Origin: JBMNRY01 sp050944915
GTDB lineage: Bacteria; Bacillota; Limnochordia; JAAZLZ01
Direction: 5' to 3'
Assembly: GCA_050944915.1 (NCBI GenBank)
Contig: JBMNRY010000013.1
Span: 1 to 30,448 of the forward strand
Length of the DNA: 30,448 bases
The notes beneath the pieces are model-generated. The model was given only the letters and a program-made list of their open reading frames with translations. It had not been told where the DNA came from and ran no database searches. Position numbers and translations under genes: made by a program. Positions 7,611-15,137 of the stretch are shown in pieces (position 1 is the first letter of the stretch; each line of letters opens with the position of its first letter).

Positions 7611-8366
7611 TTAGAAATGGACGGGACCTTCGGGCCGTGGGTAGATGGTCGGTGGCCGCCGTTTATGTTGGGAGTTGAGGTGCAGCCTTTCGATCCGCTG
7701 GCGGGCCGCAGCCCCTACCTCCCGATTTTCCAGATAAGCATCGAGCTGGGCATAGGTAAGGCCTAACTCCTCCTCGTCGGTTTGGCCGGGCCATAGACCT
7801 GCCGAGGGAGCCTTTTCGATGACCTGCGGGGGGATGCCTAAGTGGTGGGCCATCTGGACCACTTCCCCTTTGGTATAGGCGGCGATGGGCAATAGATCAC
7901 AACCACCATCACCGTATTTAGTGAAATACCCGGTATAATACTCCGCGGCATTATCGGTGCCGACAACCAAATAGTTCAAAGCGTTGGCGATGGTATAAAG
8001 GGCACACATCCGCAAGCGGGCCCTTAAATTGGCATCGGCCGCCCTTTGTCGGATCTCCTGGCCGGCCAAAAGATCTAAAGCCGGCTTAAAGAGGGCATCG
8101 TGGGCCCCGCTGAGATCCAGTTGGTGATAGGCCAAATCTAGGGCCTTACAGACCAATTGTCCATCTTCCACATCCTTAGGATCGCTATGGCAGGGGAGGA
8201 GGAGGCCTAAGGAGTCTTGGGGATAGGCCTTTTTAATTAAACCGGCGACAACGGCTGAATCCAGCCCTCCACTGACGCCGACGATTAAACCTTTGGCACC
8301 GGCAGCTTCCGTTTGTTCCCGCAGCCATTGGGTAATGGCTTGAATATCTGAGGTTAAATCTTCCAC
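7611..8366 (-). CDS. nadE: NH3-dependent NAD+ synthetase
   Basis: Protein of 251 residues, the normal length for the short, ammonia-using NadE without a glutaminase domain. It adenylates nicotinic acid adenine dinucleotide and amidates it to NAD+ in the cytoplasm. Family motifs are the pyrophosphatase P-loop SGGLDSA (32-38), GTDNAAEYYTGYFTKYGDGGCD (substrate and Mg binding), LPIAAYTKGEV and KAPSAGLWPGQTDEEELG. It follows glnA after 15 bases in the same direction, so it may be co-transcribed with glnR-glnA; this makes sense because the enzyme consumes ammonia or glutamine-derived nitrogen. It ends at the hairpin at 7585-7610. Confidence 0.95.
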   Translation of the reverse strand: MEDLTSDIQAITQWLREQTEAAGAKGLIVGVSGGLDSAVVAGLIKKAYPQDSLGLLLPCHSDPKDVEDGQLVCKALDLAYHQLDLSGAHDALFKPALDLLAGQEIRQRAADANLRARLRMCALYTIANALNYLVVGTDNAAEYYTGYFTKYGDGGCDLLPIAAYTKGEVVQMAHHLGIPPQVIEKAPSAGLWPGQTDEEELGLTYAQLDAYLENREVGAAARQRIERLHLNSQHKRRPPTIYPRPEGPVHF

Positions 8367-8381
8367 TTGATTTTCCCCCTA

Positions 8382-9704
8382 TTAGAATGTTCCTAGATAC
8401 TGCTCCAACTCCCAGTCGGTCACCCTGGTATTAAACAGCCTCCATTCGATTTGTTTAGCCCGCATGAACTGATTGAAAACATGGGGTCCTAGGGTATCTT
8501 TGATCACTTCATCGGCGGCCAAGGCTTCCAAAGCTTCACCTAAGGAGCCAGGCAAGGCTTTGATCCCCGCTTCTTCCTTTTCCTGGGCCGTCATTTCGTA
8601 AATATTGTTGCTTAAGGAAGGCGGTGGTGTGATCTTGTTTTTGATGCCATCCAATCCCGACTTGATCAACACGGCTAAGGCCAAGTAGGGGTTACAGGCC
8701 GGATCGGGCGCCCGGTATTCTACTCTGGTGGCTTTGCCTCGGCTGGTGGGGACCCGAATGAGGGCGCTGCGGTTTTGAGCCGACCAAGAGATATAAACGG
8801 GGGCTTCGTAGCCGGGAACTAGTCGTTTATAGGAGTTAACTAAGGGATTGGTAATAGCCGTCAATCCGGGAGCGTGTTTCAGGAGCCCACCGATGAAATA
8901 AAGGGCTTCGGCGCTCAATTCATAGGGACCATCGGGATCATAGAAGGGGTTGGTCCCGTTTTTGACCAGGGAAATATGGGTGTGCATGCCGGAGCCGCAG
9001 ACTCCGAAGATGGGTTTAGGCATGAAGGTGGCATGGAGACCCTGTTCCCGGGCGATGGTCCTGGTGACGAACTTCAAGGTGGCCACCCGATCCGCGGTGA
9101 CTAAAGCATGGTCGTATTTGAAGCCTATTTCGTGCTGACCGGGGGCTACTTCATGGTGGGATGCTTCCACTTCGAAACCCATCTCCTCTAGGGCCAGCAC
9201 AATAGTCCGGCGGGCATCTTCCCCTTTGTCTACGGGGCCTAGATCGAAGTATCCCGCTTCATCGGTAGTATGTACCGTCGGTTTGCCGTCGGGGGTGAGG
9301 TTGAAAAGGAAAAACTCACATTCCGGTCCCACATCGACGGAATAACCCATGTCTTCTGCTTCTTTGAGGACTTTTTTTAGGATATAACGGGGATCACCAG
9401 CGAAAGGTCGGCCATCGGGCATATAGACATCACAAATGAGCCGTGCTTCCGGTACTCCCCGGGAGTTCCAAGGGAAGGGACAAAAGGTCTCATAATCCGG
9501 TCGTAGGTTCATATCGGACTCTTCAATGCGGGCGAAACCTTCGATGGAAGACCCGTCGAACATGATCTCGTTATCTAGGGCCCTTTCCAATTGACTGCGG
9601 GGGATGGCCACATTCTTGACGATTCCGAGGATATCGGTAAACTGCAGGCGGATGAATTTGATGCCTAATTCGTCGGCCATTTTGATAATCGTTTCTCGGT
9701 CCAT
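8382..9704 (-). CDS. glnA: Glutamine synthetase type I (GSI-alpha)
   Basis: Protein of about 440 residues, matching the 444-residue Bacillus type GSI-alpha. It makes glutamine from glutamate, ammonia and ATP as a cytoplasmic dodecamer. Motifs are FDGSSIEGFARIEESDM, VGPECEFFLF (metal ligands), KPIFGVCGSGMHTHIS (ATP site), the NRSALIRVPTSR segment and EYRAPDPACNPYLA. The Tyr adenylylation motif of GSI-beta enzymes is not apparent, consistent with control by GlnR and feedback inhibition. Two ATG candidates exist. The one at 9713 is only 2 bases from the AGGAGG (9716-9721), too close, whereas the one at 9704 is 11 bases away and is preferred. The AGGAGG overlaps the glnR stop region, so the two genes are translationally coupled. 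Confidence 0.95.
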   Translation of the reverse strand: MDRETIIKMADELGIKFIRLQFTDILGIVKNVAIPRSQLERALDNEIMFDGSSIEGFARIEESDMNLRPDYETFCPFPWNSRGVPEARLICDVYMPDGRPFAGDPRYILKKVLKEAEDMGYSVDVGPECEFFLFNLTPDGKPTVHTTDEAGYFDLGPVDKGEDARRTIVLALEEMGFEVEASHHEVAPGQHEIGFKYDHALVTADRVATLKFVTRTIAREQGLHATFMPKPIFGVCGSGMHTHISLVKNGTNPFYDPDGPYELSAEALYFIGGLLKHAPGLTAITNPLVNSYKRLVPGYEAPVYISWSAQNRSALIRVPTSRGKATRVEYRAPDPACNPYLALAVLIKSGLDGIKNKITPPPSLSNNIYEMTAQEKEEAGIKALPGSLGEALEALAADEVIKDTLGPHVFNQFMRAKQIEWRLFNTRVTDWELEQYLGTF

Positions 9705-9721
9705 AAAAAACATTTCCTCCT

Positions 9722-10075
9722 TTAGTCCTTCTCTAACCGCTGAAGGGCCTGCAACAGTTGGGCTTGGTTATCTACCGGGTAGAGGGAAGATAGTGGTTCC
9801 CGGGGAAATAAAGGTCCTTGTTCTTGAAGGTATTGGGAACCCTGCCTTTGGGCCGCGAAATAATTCTTAATCCCGGCGATGGTCCATCCCTTGTCGATCA
9901 TTTCTTTGATGGATTTAAGTTGTTCTACATGCTCGGTGGAATAAAGGCGCCGATTGCTCAGGGATCTTTGGGCCCGGAACAAACCAGCCTGCTCGTAATA
10001 GCGGATCTGACGGGCCGTCAATCCGGTGAGCTTGGCCACTTGGCCGATGGAATAGACAGGCGTATTTTTGGCCAT
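9722..10075 (-). CDS. glnR: MerR-family nitrogen regulator GlnR
   Basis: Protein of 117 residues. The N-terminal winged helix of the MerR type reads YSIGQVAKLTGLTARQIRYYEQAGLF, then NRRLYS, followed by EHVEQLKSIKEMIDKGWTIAGIKNYF, very close to Bacillus GlnR/TnrA. The short glutamine-rich C-terminal tail fits GlnR, which senses feedback-inhibited glutamine synthetase. It is first in the glnR-glnA(-nadE) unit and is expected to repress that unit when nitrogen is plentiful. A GGAGGG ribosome-binding site precedes the ATG. The promoter 24 bases upstream is overlapped by three TGTCA half-sites, a plausible autoregulatory target. Confidence 0.9.
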   Translation of the reverse strand: MAKNTPVYSIGQVAKLTGLTARQIRYYEQAGLFRAQRSLSNRRLYSTEHVEQLKSIKEMIDKGWTIAGIKNYFAAQRQGSQYLQEQGPLFPREPLSSLYPVDNQAQLLQALQRLEKD

Positions 10076-10098
10076 GAAGGGTCCCTCCTTTCCCTACC

Positions 10099-10127
10099 AC
10101 AATATACCTTTGTCAGGTTCGTGTCAA
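10099..10127 (-). promoter_or_regulatory. Sigma-A-type promoter of glnR-glnA
   Basis: On the minus strand TTGACA (10127-10122), a 17-base spacer and TATTGT (10104-10099) precede the glnR start at 10075. The -35 box is a perfect consensus; the -10 matches 4 of 6. An overlapping TATATT 2 bases nearer could serve instead. Confidence 0.65.
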
Positions 10128-10137
10128 GTTTATGTCA
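10111..10137. promoter_or_regulatory. Three TGTCA half-sites at 11-base period (candidate GlnR operator)
   Basis: TGTCA occurs at 10111-10115, 10122-10126 and 10133-10137 (plus strand), exactly 11 bases apart, with six unlike bases between copies. The middle copy is the -35 box of the glnR promoter read on the other strand; the others lie in the spacer and upstream. GlnR/TnrA boxes normally are inverted (TGTNA-N7-TNACA). Here the half-sites are direct and phased about one helical turn apart. Confidence 0.55.
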
Positions 10138-10186
10138 ACTTTCCCTGGGTGAAGGACGAATAGGCGAAGCCTTTTCGTTTCATTCC

Positions 10187-10215
10187 TTGACAGCGCCTCC
10201 CCGGGGTTGTATAAC
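10187..10215 (+). promoter_or_regulatory. Promoter of the antiporter pair
   Basis: TTGACA (10187-10192), a 17-base spacer and TATAAC (10210-10215) lie about 100 bases before the first antiporter-like gene and point toward it. This gives a leader of about 90 bases in which no recognised riboswitch is seen. Confidence 0.7.
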
Positions 10216-10312
10216 AGTAATATAATGAAGAATCTGTAACCTCTGACAGGATGGGGAATTCCGGCTCTGCGCCCATGGATGGTTTCCCATCCTATGCATC
10301 AAAACATGGTCC

Positions 10313-11824
10313 ATGGAAGCCTTAATGAACATATGGGGGGTTGTATCTGTGTCCGTCGCCGAAGTTCGTTCCTATTTGCCCTTGGCAGCCATCGCCTTGC
10401 CCTTTCTCGGTGCTTTAGCCGTCATCCTCGTGGATAAATATGCCCGCCAGTGGCGGGACTGGACGGCCCCTTTCATCAGCGGCATCGTCTTTGTACTTGT
10501 GGTCCAAATTGCATTCTTGGTCAACAGCCACCAGATAATTAGAATTGCCTTTGAGCAGATCATGCCCCCCTTCGGCCTGTCCTTAAGGGTAGATCCCTTG
10601 AGTTTGGCCTTGGGATTAATAGCCTCCTTCGTTTGGTTCTTAGTTTCTATCTATTCCATGGAGTATATGAAAGGCGAACAAAACGTCCTCCGCTATTACA
10701 CCTTCTTCCTCCTCAATTTGGGAGCATGCCTGGGCGTTCTCTTCGCCGGGGATTTGTTGACCCTTTTCTTGTTCTTTGAAGCCATGTCCCTTTCTTCTTT
10801 CGTTCTAGTCATCCATGAAGGGACCCAGCAAGCCCTGCGGGCTGGCTACCGTTATTTATTCATGATGCTCACCGGTGGGTTGTCTTTGTTATACGGCATT
10901 ATCTTGGTCTTCGGATTATTAGGTACCGTTACCTTCACCACCGGGGGACTTATCCATGGGATCGACCGCCAGACCTTTATCGCCTTTACCGCCCTCCTCT
11001 TCGGTTTTGGGATGAAAGCCGGTGTCTTTCCCTTGCATATCTGGTTGCCCGAGGCCCACCCGGTGGCCCCTTCGCCGGCCAGCGCCTTGTTATCGGGGAT
11101 TATGATCAAAGTCGGGGCCTATGGGCTTTTAAGGGTTTTATATAACATCTTCAGCCCGGCTATCGTAGCGGCCCATGGTTGGAACAATGTCCTGTTGATC
11201 CTTGCGGGGATCACCATGCTCCTGGGCTCCTTGTTAGCTATCGCCCAAAGGGATCTGAAACGCCGCTTGGCCTACTCCAGCATCGGCCAAATGGGCTATA
11301 TCATCTTAGGTATGTCCCTCTTGACCGAACGGGGACTCATCGGCGATATCTTCCATATCCTCAGCCATGCGGTGATTAAATCCTGCCTCTTTTTGGCCGC
11401 CGGGGCCATCATCACCAAGACCGGTAAGCGAAATATCGATGAATTACAAGGTATCGGCTATGAGATGCCGGTGACCATGGCCTCCTTCACCATCGGTGCC
11501 TTGGCTATGGTGGGCATTCCGCCGATGAACGGCTTTATCAGCAAATGGCTTTTAGGTCTGGGCTCCCTCGATGCCCACCGGCCATGGTATGCCGTTTTGC
11601 TTTTGATCAGCAGTCTGTTGAATGCCGTCTATTATTTCCCCATCATCATCAACGCTTTTCTAAGACCGTCGACGACTACTAAGGCCAATGATGCATCGTT
11701 AGTGATGCTCGTTCCCATGGTCATCTTAGCGGTGACTACCTTTTTCTTCGATATCATTCCCACCAACCTGCCTTTGGAAATCTCTGAAGTTACCGCCCTA
11801 TTCCTCTTCAACGGAAGGGGTTAG
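10313..11824 (+). CDS. Proton-conducting membrane subunit (MrpD/NuoN/HyfB-like)
   Basis: Integral membrane protein of 503 residues with about 14 hydrophobic segments, from the proton-conducting transporter family (PF00361) shared by complex I, Mrp Na+/H+ antiporters and membrane-bound hydrogenases. Key channel residues are visible: the TM5 glutamate E156 (LFFEAMSLSSF), the TM7 lysine K235 (GFGMKAGVFPLHIWLPEAHP) with its broken-helix motif, and K266 (IMIKVGAYGLLRV). It should move H+ (or exchange Na+/H+) across the cytoplasmic membrane. The start is uncertain: ATG 10313, ATG 10325 and GTG 10349 are all possible, and none has a strong ribosome-binding site. The next gene begins 5 bases after its stop and is a paralog. 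No electron-transfer or small Mrp subunit is adjacent. Confidence 0.85.
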   Translation: MEALMNIWGVVSVSVAEVRSYLPLAAIALPFLGALAVILVDKYARQWRDWTAPFISGIVFVLVVQIAFLVNSHQIIRIAFEQIMPPFGLSLRVDPLSLALGLIASFVWFLVSIYSMEYMKGEQNVLRYYTFFLLNLGACLGVLFAGDLLTLFLFFEAMSLSSFVLVIHEGTQQALRAGYRYLFMMLTGGLSLLYGIILVFGLLGTVTFTTGGLIHGIDRQTFIAFTALLFGFGMKAGVFPLHIWLPEAHPVAPSPASALLSGIMIKVGAYGLLRVLYNIFSPAIVAAHGWNNVLLILAGITMLLGSLLAIAQRDLKRRLAYSSIGQMGYIILGMSLLTERGLIGDIFHILSHAVIKSCLFLAAGAIITKTGKRNIDELQGIGYEMPVTMASFTIGALAMVGIPPMNGFISKWLLGLGSLDAHRPWYAVLLLISSLLNAVYYFPIIINAFLRPSTTTKANDASLVMLVPMVILAVTTFFFDIIPTNLPLEISEVTALFLFNGRG

Positions 11825-11829
11825 TCGTC

Positions 11830-14127
11830 ATGTCCGCCCCTGGGGAAACCTTTTTTCATGTCCTGCCCTTCTGGATTTCTACCAGCCCCCTGCTGGTAGG
11901 CTTCTATCTGGTCCTTTTCCGGGGTCCAAAAAGACCGGGGTTTCATCACCGGGTTGCCGTCGCCGTCACCGGCCTCAATCTGTTGGCCTTGATCTATTTG
12001 TTCACCTTTGTCAAGGGGGGTACTGTTGAGTATCATCTTCCTTGGATCATGGGCTTTGGCTGGTCTTGGCGGGTTGATCTAGTGGGGATGCTCTTCGCGC
12101 TGTTGGGCGGTACCCTCTGGTTTTTGGCGACCCTTTATGCCGGCACCTATATGGAACATGGCCAAAGGCAACCGCGCTTTTACACCGCCCTGCTCCTCAG
12201 CCTTGGGGGCTGTATGGGGGTCTTTTTGGCCGGGGATCTCTTCACCCTTTACCCCTTTTTTGAGCTTATGGCCCTTTCTTCCTGGTTGTTAGTCGTCCAC
12301 GAGCAGAATGAATCGGCCTTCCACGCCGGTGATGTCTATTTGTACATGAGCATCATCGGTGGTCTAAGCCTTTTGGGGGCAACACTATTCCTCGAATCGG
12401 CCCTCGGTCATACCCGCTTTGTCCCCGGGGCCTTTCAACTGCAGCAGGCTGGTCTTTCGCCCTATGTCCTGGCCTTGATGTTTGCCGTCGGCTTTGGGAT
12501 CAAAGGGGGCATGATCCCCTTGCATATTTGGCTTCCCAAGGCCCACCCGGTGGCTCCCAGCCCCGGAAGCGCCCTCCTTTCAGCGGTGATGATTAAAGCG
12601 GGAGCTTATGGTCTGTTGCGGGTTTTAACGACCATCTTTGCCGGCTCCAGCTATGGTCTAGCCATCGGTCCCATCTTGGCCGTCCTTGGAGGCCTAACCA
12701 TGTTCTTAGGGGCCGTGATGGGCATTGGAGGCCGATCCCTCAAAGGGGTTTTAGCCTACAGCAGCATCAGCCAGATTGGTTACATTCTCTTCGGCTTGGG
12801 GGTCATGGCCTCCCTAGGTTCTCGGGGCGGTGTAGCCTTCGCGGGGGCTATGCTCCATGTACTAAACCATGGTCTTTACAAAGGTGCCTTGTTTATGTTG
12901 GCCGGCTCCATCTATCTCCAAAGGGGGGAGTTGGCCTTAAACAAATTGGGTGGTTTAGCCCGCCCTATGTTCTACACCATGCTCTTTTTCCTCCTGACCG
13001 CCGGGGCTATCACGGGAGTGCCGGGCTTAAACGGCTATACTAGTAAGACCCTCCTTCACCACGGGGTGGAGGAAGCTATTCACCTCTTGGATACCCCCTT
13101 GTTTTATTATCTGGAAAAGCTTTTCAACGTCGTTAGCGGTCTTACTGTAGTCTATATCAGCAAACTGGTGATTTGTATCTTCTTCCGTCCAGGGCATCAT
13201 GATCGAGTCCAAGAGGCTTCCCGGGACCATCTAGGTATCTTTGCTCTCCTTACTGGATTAATGCTTTTCATCGGTCTTTTCCCCCATATTATTTTGGAAC
13301 ATCTAATCGTCCCCGCGGGGGCTGGCCTTGGTTTTGACCCCGCGGATCTGGAACACGTCCTCCATACCAACTTCTGGGATTCCCACTCCCTTTTAGGGGC
13401 CGGGCAGGCTTTAGCCCTAGGAGCCTTTTGTTACCTCCTCTTGGTTCGCTGGTCTTTGATCAACTACTTGCCCTCTTGGCTAAGCATCGAAGCCCTAGTC
13501 TATCGACCCCTCCTTATGATTCTAGGCTGGCCTTTCCGATGGGCCGAGAGAAGGGAGCGGGGGACCAGAGGGTCTTGGCTCCCGGTTGTTTGGGATGGCC
13601 TAAGGAATCGCTGGATGTCCCTTAGGCAAATCCCCCTGGGAATTATCGGTCAGCTTCCCCCAGTAGATTTGTCCCAACTAAGCATGGAAAACATGGTCTA
13701 CCAACCCCTTGCTCGCTTGGTTGCCTCCTCGGCCAGCAACTTGGCCTGGGTAGGGGCCCGTCTGAACCGGGGGTTGAAGACGGGCCTCGATGGGGTTGCC
13801 CGCCTCTCTCAGAGTCTCTTTTGCCCTCTGCCAACGGAACGGTGGTGGTCCTGGCTATTGATACAAGTGGATGAAGGAAGACGCCTTTGGGAAGAAGTCA
13901 AGGGAACCCTCATCGAGATACTGCGGGCCTGGATCACCTGGGGATGTAAAAAACGGCGAGATTGCCAAAACTTTGTTGTTAAGCTCTCTCGGGGTCATTT
14001 CTTCGCACCCCATCGATCCAAAATTCTTCGAACCTTGGATGCTTTGGAAGATAAGGATACCGTCTTTGATATCCTAACGGGGGTCCTCCTTCTGTTCATC
14101 CTCTTTTATATCTTCCGCGCTTTCTAA
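11830..14127 (+). CDS. Proton-conducting membrane subunit with long C-terminal extension (NuoL/MrpA-like)
   Basis: Protein of 765 residues. Residues 1 to about 520 repeat the core of the preceding gene with the key channel residues conserved: E145 (FFELMALSSW), K225 (GFGIKGGMIPLHIWLPKAHP), K237 and K256 (VMIKAGAY). After the core come about 220 residues that are mostly amphipathic and Arg/Trp-rich, ending in one hydrophobic helix (about 745-765, ILTGVLLLFILFYIF). That layout recalls the lateral helix plus terminal TM of NuoL, but I see no clear sequence match, and the tail contains hydrophilic stretches (RWAERRERGTRG). A GGAAGGGG site precedes the ATG. It is in an operon with 10313-11824 and closed by the terminator at 14138. 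Likely one half of a two-subunit ion-translocating unit whose energy source is not encoded here. Confidence 0.85.
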   Translation: MSAPGETFFHVLPFWISTSPLLVGFYLVLFRGPKRPGFHHRVAVAVTGLNLLALIYLFTFVKGGTVEYHLPWIMGFGWSWRVDLVGMLFALLGGTLWFLATLYAGTYMEHGQRQPRFYTALLLSLGGCMGVFLAGDLFTLYPFFELMALSSWLLVVHEQNESAFHAGDVYLYMSIIGGLSLLGATLFLESALGHTRFVPGAFQLQQAGLSPYVLALMFAVGFGIKGGMIPLHIWLPKAHPVAPSPGSALLSAVMIKAGAYGLLRVLTTIFAGSSYGLAIGPILAVLGGLTMFLGAVMGIGGRSLKGVLAYSSISQIGYILFGLGVMASLGSRGGVAFAGAMLHVLNHGLYKGALFMLAGSIYLQRGELALNKLGGLARPMFYTMLFFLLTAGAITGVPGLNGYTSKTLLHHGVEEAIHLLDTPLFYYLEKLFNVVSGLTVVYISKLVICIFFRPGHHDRVQEASRDHLGIFALLTGLMLFIGLFPHIILEHLIVPAGAGLGFDPADLEHVLHTNFWDSHSLLGAGQALALGAFCYLLLVRWSLINYLPSWLSIEALVYRPLLMILGWPFRWAERRERGTRGSWLPVVWDGLRNRWMSLRQIPLGIIGQLPPVDLSQLSMENMVYQPLARLVASSASNLAWVGARLNRGLKTGLDGVARLSQSLFCPLPTERWWSWLLIQVDEGRRLWEEVKGTLIEILRAWITWGCKKRRDCQNFVVKLSRGHFFAPHRSKILRTLDALEDKDTVFDILTGVLLLFILFYIFRAF

Positions 14128-14137
14128 GATCCGCCGG

Positions 14138-14157
14138 CGCCCTAGGGGCGTTTTTTT
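14138..14157 (+). terminator. Intrinsic terminator after the antiporter pair
   Basis: CGCCC (14138-14142) pairs with GGGCG (14146-14150), followed by seven T (14151-14157). It begins 10 bases after the stop of the second antiporter-like gene. Confidence 0.85.
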
Positions 14158-14323
14158 ATCCAGCAGCTCCGTCGGTTTTGCCGTCTCTGAGCTTCCCTTG
14201 GCCGGGAGAAATGTCTGGTGAAGACTCACCCATGGGTCACAATTAAGGGTCGATGAAATTATAAAAGGTGAAATTAAAAGAATTTACAAAAATAAGGAGG
14301 AGATCGTCCCCCTCTTTCGAAAA

Positions 14324-14360
14324 ATGTATACAACGAATGCAATGCATACAACGTATACAT
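14324..14360. promoter_or_regulatory. Repeat cluster, probable operator of the GntR/FCD regulator
   Basis: The segment starts with ATGTATAC (14324-14331) and ends with GTATACAT (14353-14360), an inverted pair. Inside, TGTATACAACG (14325-14335) is repeated as TGCATACAACG (14343-14353) with an 18-base period. FCD-type GntR regulators commonly bind short TNGT...ACNA palindromes such as TTGTATACAA. The block lies 26 bases before the regulator's start, so autoregulation of the regulator-transporter unit is likely. A clear -35/-10 pair could not be assigned in 14158-14323, where AT-rich DNA follows the preceding terminator. Confidence 0.6.
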
Positions 14361-14385
14361 AGTTTTGCTGATCGTAGGTGATGGA

Positions 14386-15042
14386 ATGAGTTTGATTGAC
14401 CGTGTTTATGATACCTTGCGAAAAGAAATCTTAGAGGGTCGGCTGGCCCCGGGGACCAGGTTAACGGAAACAGCCCTGGCCGCAGAGTTTAACATTAGCA
14501 GGACCCCCGTTCGGGAAGCTCTAGCCCTTTTGCGAAATGAGGGCCTTGTTTGTCAGAAGCCCGGGCGGGGTTTAGTTGTCCGGGAGGTCTCCGTCCAAGA
14601 TATTAAAGAGTTGATGGGCATCCGCCGGGTTTTGGAAGAATATGCCTTGGAGCAAGCTTTCGATCATTTCACCGAAGCCGACCTGCTCCAGCTGGAGCTG
14701 TTCATCAACCAGGCCAAATACTACTTAAAGAAAAACGATGTGCAGGCCATCTTTGAACATAACACCAAATTTCACGACTACATTTTGGAAAAGAGTTGTA
14801 ACAAACGGCTCCAAGCCATCCTGGGTAATCTGATGGATCCCATCCTGCAGTTTCGGATCATGACTCTGCACTATCCGGGGAATTGCAAAGGTTCCATCGA
14901 ACGCCATGAAAAAATCCTCCAAGGGATAAGGGATAAAGATCGAGAGCTAGCTCGGCAGATTATGGCCGAAGATGTAGCAGTGGGAGAAGAGATCTTGCTC
15001 AAGCTGTTCGATGAGCAAAGCAAGGAAAGAATCGAAGTCTGA
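14386..15042 (+). CDS. GntR-family transcriptional regulator, FadR/FCD subfamily
   Basis: Protein of 218 residues. N-terminal winged helix (3-68): RVYDTLRKEILEGRLAPG, then LAAEFNISRTPVREALALL and a wing GLVCQKPGRGLVV. Helical FCD effector domain from about 73 onward with candidate metal ligands H130 (FHDYIL) and H174 (ERHEKIL). The usual third histidine near residue 196 appears to be Asp (MAEDVAVG), which may change metal or effector binding. The ATG at 14386 has AGGTGATGG just upstream; the frame is open to a TTG at 14365. It sits immediately before the TctCBA transporter and PdxA-like gene in the same direction and probably controls them in response to the transported acid or a breakdown product. 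Confidence 0.9.
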   Translation: MSLIDRVYDTLRKEILEGRLAPGTRLTETALAAEFNISRTPVREALALLRNEGLVCQKPGRGLVVREVSVQDIKELMGIRRVLEEYALEQAFDHFTEADLLQLELFINQAKYYLKKNDVQAIFEHNTKFHDYILEKSCNKRLQAILGNLMDPILQFRIMTLHYPGNCKGSIERHEKILQGIRDKDRELARQIMAEDVAVGEEILLKLFDEQSKERIEV

Positions 15043-15137
15043 TCTGGATCAAGAGGGAGGGACTTTAGGGACTAATACAGGAGAGTCTACGCTTAATATT
15101 CGGAAAATAAAGGGAAGAGATTAAAGGAGGAAGATTC

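Noticed and set aside
10111..10137. Short CRISPR-like or satellite repeat
   Set aside because: Only a 5-base unit repeats three times, inside a promoter; it is better read as protein-binding half-sites.
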